From an uncultured Collinsella sp. (GTDB taxonomy: Bacteria > Actinomycetota > Coriobacteriia > Coriobacteriales > Coriobacteriaceae), in the NCBI GenBank assembly GCA_900551815.1, contig URXE01000093.1, positions 1-5,442 of the forward strand: a stretch of DNA of 5,442 nt, given 5' to 3'. Under the pieces are notes generated by a model. That model was given only the letters and a program-made list of their open reading frames with translations, ran no database searches and was not told the DNA's origin. Of this stretch, positions 1 through 4,656 are shown piece by piece (within the stretch, counting starts at the first letter, position 1; each line of letters begins with the position of its first letter). A program made the translations under genes and the position numbers.

Positions 1-912
1 GAGCACAGCAAGGCGACCTTCCACAACCGATACGGCATCACGCTGGCGGCCGACGTCTACGTGCCAAAGAACGCGGAGGGCAAGCTGCCTGCCATCGCCG
101 TCAGCGGTCCGTTTGGCGCGGTGAAGGAGCAAACGTCCGGCCTTTATGCGCAGAAAATGGCGGAGCTGGGCTTTTTCGCGATTGCCTTCGACCCGTCCTA
201 TACCGGCGAGAGCGGCGGTGTGCCCCGCTATGTAGCATCGCCGGACATCAACACCGAGGATTTCTGCGCAGCGGTGGATTTCCTCTCCGTGCAGAATAAC
301 GTTGACACGGAGCGCATCGGCATCATCGGCATCTGCGGTTGGGGCGGCATGGCAGTCAATGCGGCGGCCATCGACACCCGCATCAAAGCTACCGCGGCTA
401 TGACGATGTACGACATGACCCGCGTGACCGCCAATGGCTATTTTGACGCCGAGGATTCTGAGCAGGCACGCTTCGAAAAGCGGAAAGCGCTGAATGTACA
501 GCGCACCGAGGACTATAAAAACGGCAGTTACGCGCTGGCGGGCGGCGTGGTCGATCCGCTGCCGGAGGACGCGCCGCAGTTTGTGGCGGACTATTACGCC
601 TACTACAAGACTCCGCGAGGCTACCATCCCCGCAGCCTTGGCTCCAATGGCGGCTGGAATGTGACGTCCTCACTGTCGTTTTTGAATATGCCGATTTTGC
701 AATATAGCAGCGAAATCCGCTCTGCTGTGTTGCTGGTGCATGGCGAGAAGGCGCACTCCCGCTATTTCAGCGAAACCGCGTACAGCAAACTGACCGGGGA
801 CAACAAGGAGCTGCTTATTATCCCTGGTGCCAGCCACACCGACCTTTACGATCAGATGGACGTCATTCCGTTTGGAAAGCTGAAAGCGTTCTTTGAGGAG
901 TATTTGAAATAA
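1..912 (+). CDS. Alpha/beta hydrolase, dienelactone hydrolase/YcjY-like (5' truncated by window edge)
   Basis: The reading frame is open from base 1 to the TAA at 910-912, giving 303 visible residues; the true start lies outside the window. The GTG at 61 is an internal valine in continuous hydrolase sequence (..ADVYVPKN..), not a start. Alpha/beta-hydrolase landmarks are visible: an early strand and oxyanion-hole region (AIAVSGPFG, about residues 31-39), the nucleophile elbow GICGWGG with Cys112 where most relatives have Ser, a late strand LLVHGEK (244-250), and the probable catalytic His279 in PGASHTDLYD. The acidic triad member is not obvious: the usual Asp after the HG motif is replaced by the run HGEKAHS, with Glu249 one candidate. 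It is probably a cytosolic hydrolase; the visible part has no membrane segment. Its substrate cannot be predicted. Fold assignment is firm; a DLH-like versus S15/peptidase-like subfamily is uncertain. Confidence 0.87.
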   Translation, partial: EHSKATFHNRYGITLAADVYVPKNAEGKLPAIAVSGPFGAVKEQTSGLYAQKMAELGFFAIAFDPSYTGESGGVPRYVASPDINTEDFCAAVDFLSVQNNVDTERIGIIGICGWGGMAVNAAAIDTRIKATAAMTMYDMTRVTANGYFDAEDSEQARFEKRKALNVQRTEDYKNGSYALAGGVVDPLPEDAPQFVADYYAYYKTPRGYHPRSLGSNGGWNVTSSLSFLNMPILQYSSEIRSAVLLVHGEKAHSRYFSETAYSKLTGDNKELLIIPGASHTDLYDQMDVIPFGKLKAFFEEYLK

Positions 913-1000
913 GGCGTGCCTTGATTCAATGCCAAGTCTCCAGCAACGATTCTTCTAAAGAGTGGAAGTAGCTGAAACGAGGCGACTGCATAGCTCCATC

Positions 1001-1016
1001 TGTTTTGGTTAAAACA
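1001..1016. promoter_or_regulatory. Small perfect dyad, possible operator
   Basis: TGTTTT and AAAACA form perfect 6-bp arms around the 4-base spacer GGTT. The dyad lies 44 bp before the start codon of the flavodoxin-family gene, in an AT-rich stretch where promoter elements would be expected. It could be a repressor site, but no clear -35/-10 pair was found around it and the arms are low-complexity, so chance is a real alternative. Confidence 0.2.
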
Positions 1017-1042
1017 AAAAATATGCCGCGCGCCTGCGGCAT
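1009..1042 (-). terminator. Candidate rho-independent terminator for minus-strand transcripts
   Basis: ATGCCGC (1023-1029) and GCGGCAT (1036-1042) are perfect 7-bp arms around a 6-base loop. On the minus strand the stem is followed directly by a T-rich run, the complement of the A-tract at 1011-1022. That is the layout of an intrinsic terminator for leftward transcription. In plus-strand RNA the same stem lies immediately upstream of the ribosome binding site of the next gene. No minus-strand gene ends here, so it would stop leftward read-through or antisense RNA across the oxidoreductase gene. Confidence 0.45.
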
Positions 1043-1043
1043 G

Positions 1044-1050
1044 AAGGAGG
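1044..1050 (+). promoter_or_regulatory. Strong ribosome binding site of the flavodoxin-family gene
   Basis: AAGGAGG is a near-perfect Shine-Dalgarno sequence 9 bases before the ATG at 1060, which fixes that start. It begins two bases after the stem-loop at 1023-1042, so folding of the leader could influence access to it. Confidence 0.8.
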
Positions 1051-1059
1051 GAGATTCTT

Positions 1060-1590
1060 ATGAATATCGTTGTATTGAGTGGTAGCCCGCGCAAGGGCGC
1101 CAATACCGACACCATGGTCGAGGCGTTTGCCGAGACCGCGCGTGAGGGCGGCAATACGGTCGAGGTCGTCCGTGTTGCCAGCAAGAAAATCGCTGGTTGC
1201 CTGGGGTGTCAGTATTGCTTCGCCCATGAGGGCACTTGCGTGCAGAAGGATGACATGGCCGACGTGATCGAGTCGCTGAAAGGCGCCGATATGGTTGTCT
1301 TCGCTTCGCCTATCTACTGGTTTGATATCACTGCGCAGGAGAAGGCCGCCATCGACCGCCTGTACGCCTTCGGTGCTACAGGCTTCCCGTTCACCAAGAC
1401 GGCCCTTTTGCTCGATAGCCACAGCGAGGGCGTCTATGATGCGGCGATTGCTATGTATAGGGCCACATGCGCGTACTGCAAGTGGGAGGACCAGGGCATT
1501 GTCACCATTAGCGGCATGACCGAGCGCGACAGCATGGCCTCCTCGCCCAAGTTGGAAGAGGTGCGAGAGCTCGCTCGCAAGCTCGCCTAA
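1060..1590 (+). CDS. Flavodoxin-fold NAD(P)H-dependent FMN oxidoreductase with Isf-like cysteine cluster
   Basis: This complete 176-aa cytosolic protein has a typical length for the NADPH-dependent FMN reductase/iron-sulfur flavoprotein family. The N-terminal strand runs into SGSPRKGANT (residues 7-16), the FMN phosphate-binding loop. The segment SPIYWFDITAQEKAAIDRLY (83-102) is the second conserved flavin-contact and dimer-interface block. Between them are Cys47, Cys50, Cys53 and Cys60, spaced C-x2-C-x2-C-x6-C and followed by the common DDM. This agrees with the compact [4Fe-4S] motif described for archaeal iron-sulfur flavoproteins (C-x2-C-x2-C-x4-7-C), although some flavin reductases carry similar cysteines without a proven cluster. 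A further pair, Cys137 and Cys140, lies near the C-terminus. The likely role is FMN-dependent electron transfer or reduction of quinones, nitro compounds or similar acceptors; the physiological acceptor is unknown. It stands alone, 147 bp after the hydrolase, with its own strong ribosome binding site. Confidence 0.9.
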   Translation: MNIVVLSGSPRKGANTDTMVEAFAETAREGGNTVEVVRVASKKIAGCLGCQYCFAHEGTCVQKDDMADVIESLKGADMVVFASPIYWFDITAQEKAAIDRLYAFGATGFPFTKTALLLDSHSEGVYDAAIAMYRATCAYCKWEDQGIVTISGMTERDSMASSPKLEEVRELARKLA

Positions 1591-1600
1591 GGACAAGAAG

Positions 1601-1672
1601 AACGCATGGCAATCGGTGTTGGTGGAAAATGCTTGCTATCCTTACCAAGAGGAATGCTGATTGCCATGCGTT
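1601..1672. repeat. Long stem-loop with 14-bp perfect inverted arms
   Basis: AACGCATGGCAATC (1601-1614) is the exact reverse complement of 1659-1672, with 44 bases between the arms. If G-T wobbles are allowed, six more inner pairs extend the stem to about 20 bp. It lies 10 bases after the stop of the oxidoreductase gene and 27 bases beyond the 3' end of the converging pseudogene. A bidirectional terminator is the simplest reading: the minus-strand side is followed by a pyrimidine-rich tail (CTTCTTGTCC), but neither side has a true T-tract. A small non-autonomous repeat element is the alternative. Confidence 0.6.
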
Positions 1673-1699
1673 GATGCTTCCGCGGACAATTCCGGCGTG

Positions 1700-2167
1700 C
1701 TAAAACGCCTTCTCGTTCAAGAATTCCCTGAACGCGGGAATGTCAAAGCCAACGAGACCACGCCCGCGCTCTCCGATGACGCCGTCCTCCAGGAGGCGGC
1801 GTTTGTATTGGCTTGTGTAGTTGCTGGCGACGCCCATGCGTTTGGCTATCTCCGAGACCCTGCTGGGGCCAGAATCGGGCAGCATCGCGAGCAAAAACTC
1901 AATGTCTTTATCGGAAAGCTCTCGATAGGTCGTTTCGAGAGAAGCCCGATGCCATGCTTCTCGAGTTGCCTGAAGATGCCATTCATGCACGTGCGCCAGT
2001 TGCCCTGGGCTTCTTGAACATATGTCCAATCGATGCCCACTGGACCAATTTGAACGCCGTTCATGCGCGCGTGAGACTGTGAAAGGTAGCTATCTGCCGC
2101 TTCTTTGGTTCGCTCGATAATATCTTCGAGCATGCCTGGCATGGCGGAGCCATTTGCTGTACTCCAT
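1700..2167 (-). pseudogene. Decayed AAA-type ATPase with C-terminal winged-helix domain (internal deletions and frameshift)
   Basis: Two overlapping minus-strand frames carry different pieces of one protein. Frame A (from about 2148 down to about 1940) reads SAMPGMLEDIIERT and later NWRTCMNGIFRQLEKHGIGLL. This resembles, from memory, the stretch just before Walker B in coriobacterial AAA ATPases, where GLL leads into the acidic DE motif. Here the frame leaves the family at that point and reaches a stop at 1846-1848. Frame B resumes near 1940 with LETTYRELSDKDIEFLLAML, then a winged-helix segment (SRVSEIAKRMGVASNYTSQY and GVIGERGRGLVGFDIP), and ends in TAG at 1700-1702. Walker A, Walker B and the lid region are missing. 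A good Shine-Dalgarno and ATG survive at 2167, but that frame stops after 25 codons (TAG at 2090-2092). This suggests that the original 5' end was kept while two internal blocks were lost. The remnant is about 155 codons against roughly 400 for intact relatives. It is very probably non-functional as an ATPase; a short winged-helix product from frame B cannot be excluded. Confidence 0.72.
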
Positions 2168-2172
2168 GGTGG

Positions 2173-2179
2173 CTCCTTT
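2173..2179 (-). promoter_or_regulatory. Ribosome binding site and surviving start of the ATPase pseudogene
   Basis: On the minus strand AAAGGAG is followed by five bases and then ATG at 2167-2165, an ideal arrangement. The ATG frame is closed after 25 codons, so the signal now serves only a very short peptide. I use it to place the former 5' end of the pseudogene. The other option, a TTG at 2202 in frame A, lies inside the repeat array and has no convincing binding site. Confidence 0.5.
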
Positions 2180-2181
2180 GC

Positions 2182-2232
2182 AAGTTTTGCTAATTTTTGC
2201 AACTTTTGCTAACTTTTGCGAGTTTTGCTAAC
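2182..2232. repeat. AT-rich tandem array of 19-bp direct repeats (about 2.7 copies)
   Basis: The units are 2182-2200 and 2201-2219, identical at 17 of 19 positions, followed by a partial third copy at 2220-2232. Each 19-mer is itself two half-units built on TTTTGC, so TTTGC recurs at alternating 9- and 10-base steps, and an additional TTTGC precedes the array at 2177-2181. The array ends just upstream of the surviving ribosome binding site of the ATPase pseudogene and is far more AT-rich than its surroundings. This is the architecture of an iteron-like operator or promoter region. Binding by the winged-helix domain encoded next to it is possible but only inferred. Confidence 0.65.
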
Positions 2233-2294
2233 GGCTTAGGACGGTGCGGGAAGCCCCCGTATCGTCGACATTTCCGAGGATGACCTCCGCAACG

Positions 2295-2337
2295 AGCGGG
2301 GCCCGGGGCGCGATATTGCTGCGCTCCGGGCCCCGCT
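2295..2337 (-). terminator. GC-rich hairpin downstream of the topoisomerase operon
   Basis: The arms at 2295-2311 and 2321-2337 pair over 17 positions (16 Watson-Crick and one G-T) around the 9-base loop GATATTGCT. It lies 33 bases beyond the stop codon of the minus-strand A-subunit gene, where a terminator for that operon is expected. The minus-strand side has no T-tract (it continues CGTTGCGG), while the plus-strand side has only a weak CTTTGT. It may therefore act as a 3' stability hairpin or a non-canonical terminator. Confidence 0.6.
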
Positions 2338-2370
2338 GCTTTGTAAAACTATGGCGGTTCTGCCGTCGTC

Positions 2371-4611
2371 CTAATCAAACAAACTTGGCATGTCGTTTTC
2401 TTTCATAAGGGCACCGGCGGAGGGGAGGCTCTGCGCGGTGAACTTCTCGGCCGAGACGCCGGCGCCAAGGATCTCTTCGGTTGTGCCGACGGTGGTGACC
2501 GAGCGGCCCTTCTTGGCCGTAAAGGCCTGGACACCCTGCGTGTTGGTAGTCGTCTTGGTCTTGAGCAGCGACGTGTTGAAGTTCATCAGGCGGTAGTCGC
2601 TCGAGACCAGCGCGATGTCGCGGTCCTCCTTGAGCACCTGGGCATACAGCAGCTTGCTGCCGCCGTAGATGGCGTTCTTGAGGCGTTTGCGGTTGGTCTT
2701 GGTGACGTATCCAGAAAGCGCGACGCGCACCACGCGGCCGTTTTCAAAGACAAACAGCACGTCGGCCTTATAGTCCTCGGGGTCGATGACCCAGATGACG
2801 CTCTCGTCGGGTTCCATCTCAAGATCGGTGGGCAGGTACGAGCCCAGCTGGGCCGACTTGGTGTCCTCAAACGCCGCGACCTTGCACTTGTACACCTGGC
2901 TCTTGTTGGTAAAGACCAGCAGCTCGTGGGTGTTGGAGGACGGGAGCTCGATAAAGGGTTTGTCGCCGTCCTTGTACTTGAGCGTGGTCGCCTTCTTGAG
3001 TACGCGGTCCGTCATCTTTTTAAGGTAGCCATCGCGCGAAAGCATGATGGTAACCGGATATTCCTCGACCTCGGGCTCCAAGCTTACCTCGATAACCTCA
3101 TGGGGCTCGATCCTGCCCGTGCGGCGCGGCATCACATACTTCTTGTTGACCGCGGCCAGCTCGTCGCTGATGACCTTCTTGATGTTCTCCTCGCTGGAGA
3201 GGATTTCCTCAAGCTCGGCAATCTCGCCCTCAAGCTTGGCGATGTCCTTGGTGCGGTTGAGGATGTACTCCTCGTTGATGTTGCGGAGCTTAAGTTCGGC
3301 AACAAACTCGGCCTGGGTCTCGTCGATGTCGAAACCCTTCATAAGGTTGGGCACGACCTCGGCTTCGAGCTTGGTGCCGCGGATGATGGCGATGGCCTTG
3401 TCGATGTCGAGCAAGATTGCCTCAAGGCCGTGCAGCAGGTGCAGGCGCTCGGACTTTTTGCCCAGGTCATAGTTAATGCGGCGACGCGTGGACTCAATAC
3501 GCCACTTGACCCACTCGTGCAGAATCTGGCGCACGCCCATAACGCGAGGGTAACCATCGACCAGCACGTTGAAGTTGCACGAGAACGAATCCTGCAGCGT
3601 GGTCGAGCGATAGAGCTTGGCCATGAGCTTGTCGGGGTCGACGCCGCGCTTAAGGTCGATAGCGATGCGCAAGCCCGAGAGGTCGGTTTCGTCGCGGATG
3701 TCTGCGATCTCCTTGACCTTGCCCTCCTTGGAGAGCTTGACGATGCGTTCGATGATGACATCGGTCTTGGTGGTGTAGGGGATCTCGTAGACCTCGATGA
3801 TGCGCTCTTCGGGAATCCAGCGCCAGCGGGAGCGGATCTGGAAGCTGCCAAGGCCGGTCTCGATAATCTTTTCCATCTCCTCGCGGCGGTAGATAATTTC
3901 GCCGCCGGTCGAGAAGTCGGGCATGGGCATGTACTCGAGCAGGTCGCAGTCGGGATCCTGCAGGTAGTGCATCGTAGCGGTGCAGACCTCGTTGAGGTTG
4001 AAACCGCAGATGTCGGACGCCATGGCGACGCCGATGCCCTTGTTGGCCGAGACGAGGATGTTGGGGAACGTGGTGGGCAGCAGACGCGGCTCCTTCATGG
4101 CGCCATCGTAGCTGTCGACGAAGTCGACCGGGTCCTTGTCGATGTCCTTGAAGATCTCGGCGCTGATGGGGGAGAGCTTGGCCTCGGTATAACGCGAGGC
4201 GGCGTAGCTCAGATCGCCCGAATAGTACTTGCCAAAGTTGCCCTTCGACTCCACGAAGGGGGCGAGCAGCGCCTCGTTGCCGGTTGCCAGACGCACCATC
4301 GTCTCGTAGATCGCGGCGTCACCGTGCGGGTTGAGCTTCATGGTCTGGCCCACGATGTTGGCGCTCTTCTGGCGCTCGCCCTTGAGCAGACCCATCTTGT
4401 ACATGGTGTAGAGCAGCTTGCGGTGCGAGGGCTTAAAGCCGTCGATCTCGGGGAACGCACGCGAGACGTTGACGCTCATGGCGTAGGGCATGTAGTTGAC
4501 CTCGAGCGTCTGCGTGATCGGCTGGTCGGTGACCTCGGAGTGCAGGCCGATGACGTTCTCGGCGTTGACCTGCTTTTTCTTGGGCTGGTTCTTCGTCTTC
4601 TTCTTTGCCAC
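2371..4611 (-). CDS. Type IIA DNA topoisomerase subunit A (ParC-like, second paralogue; ATP-dependent enzyme)
   Basis: This complete 746-aa subunit cleaves and rejoins DNA, acting with the B subunit encoded just upstream. The Lys-rich N-terminus (1-14) is followed by the winged-helix/tower core: DGFKPSHRKLLYTM (57-70), NPHGDAAIYE (94-103), GNFG (124-127) and the active-site Tyr141 preceded by Arg140. A coiled-coil-like arm spans about 390-490, and a C-terminal beta-pinwheel with degenerate repeats spans about 518-710 (VTIMLSRDGYLKKM, LLVFTNKSQVYKC, VLFVFENGRVVRV). No GyrA-box (QRRGGKG type) is visible; the segment TTTNTQGVQAF (687-697) occupies a comparable place. This favours relaxation and decatenation over supercoiling. 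The fluoroquinolone-contact serine is Ala99 here, while the acidic partner is kept as Glu103. The overall pattern resembles the divergent second topoisomerase of Clostridia rather than canonical GyrA or ParC. The start is GTG, supported by a Shine-Dalgarno and by the 45-bp gap to the B subunit. Confidence 0.94.
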   Translation of the reverse strand: MAKKKTKNQPKKKQVNAENVIGLHSEVTDQPITQTLEVNYMPYAMSVNVSRAFPEIDGFKPSHRKLLYTMYKMGLLKGERQKSANIVGQTMKLNPHGDAAIYETMVRLATGNEALLAPFVESKGNFGKYYSGDLSYAASRYTEAKLSPISAEIFKDIDKDPVDFVDSYDGAMKEPRLLPTTFPNILVSANKGIGVAMASDICGFNLNEVCTATMHYLQDPDCDLLEYMPMPDFSTGGEIIYRREEMEKIIETGLGSFQIRSRWRWIPEERIIEVYEIPYTTKTDVIIERIVKLSKEGKVKEIADIRDETDLSGLRIAIDLKRGVDPDKLMAKLYRSTTLQDSFSCNFNVLVDGYPRVMGVRQILHEWVKWRIESTRRRINYDLGKKSERLHLLHGLEAILLDIDKAIAIIRGTKLEAEVVPNLMKGFDIDETQAEFVAELKLRNINEEYILNRTKDIAKLEGEIAELEEILSSEENIKKVISDELAAVNKKYVMPRRTGRIEPHEVIEVSLEPEVEEYPVTIMLSRDGYLKKMTDRVLKKATTLKYKDGDKPFIELPSSNTHELLVFTNKSQVYKCKVAAFEDTKSAQLGSYLPTDLEMEPDESVIWVIDPEDYKADVLFVFENGRVVRVALSGYVTKTNRKRLKNAIYGGSKLLYAQVLKEDRDIALVSSDYRLMNFNTSLLKTKTTTNTQGVQAFTAKKGRSVTTVGTTEEILGAGVSAEKFTAQSLPSAGALMKENDMPSLFD

Positions 4612-4616
4612 GATTT

Positions 4617-4622
4617 CCTCTT
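4617..4622 (-). promoter_or_regulatory. Ribosome binding site deciding the GTG start of the A subunit
   Basis: On the minus strand AAGAGG is followed by five bases (AAATC) and then GTG at 4611-4609. No ATG lies between the B-subunit stop and this codon, so the GTG is the best start. The 45-bp gap has no terminator-like stem, consistent with one co-transcribed operon. Confidence 0.7.
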
Positions 4623-4656
4623 GAACTTCTTATGGGCCGTCGTTATCGATTTGCTG

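Noticed and set aside
61..912. A 283-aa gene starting at GTG 61
   Set aside because: The same frame is open to base 1 with good hydrolase-like sequence before 61, so the GTG is an internal Val and the gene is merely truncated by the window.
911..922. AAGGC-GT-GCCTT palindrome after the hydrolase stop as a terminator
   Set aside because: A 2-base loop is too tight for a hairpin and no T-tract follows, so it is probably chance.
1009..1596. 195-codon minus-strand frame across the oxidoreductase gene
   Set aside because: It is fully antisense to a gene with clear FMN-binding motifs, and its product shows no recognisable domain. GC-rich coding DNA often leaves such a frame open.
1661..2082. Plus-strand open frames across the pseudogene region
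   Set aside because: They lack recognisable motifs and plausible binding sites, and they lie antisense to the ATPase remnant, whose protein similarity is on the minus strand.
2240..2294. Possible plus-strand coding tail (reads like RIVDISEDDLRNE in one frame)
   Set aside because: It is short, has no start signal and runs into the GC hairpin. I see no family match, so it is left as unassigned intergenic DNA.
3044..3472. 142-codon plus-strand frame rich in Ser inside the A-subunit gene
   Set aside because: It is an antisense shadow of the coiled-coil arm region, has low complexity and shows no binding site or motif.
2371..4611. Calling the A subunit gyrA
   Set aside because: The full C-terminal domain is present but no GyrA box is visible, and the core motifs differ from housekeeping GyrA. 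A firm gene symbol is not justified.
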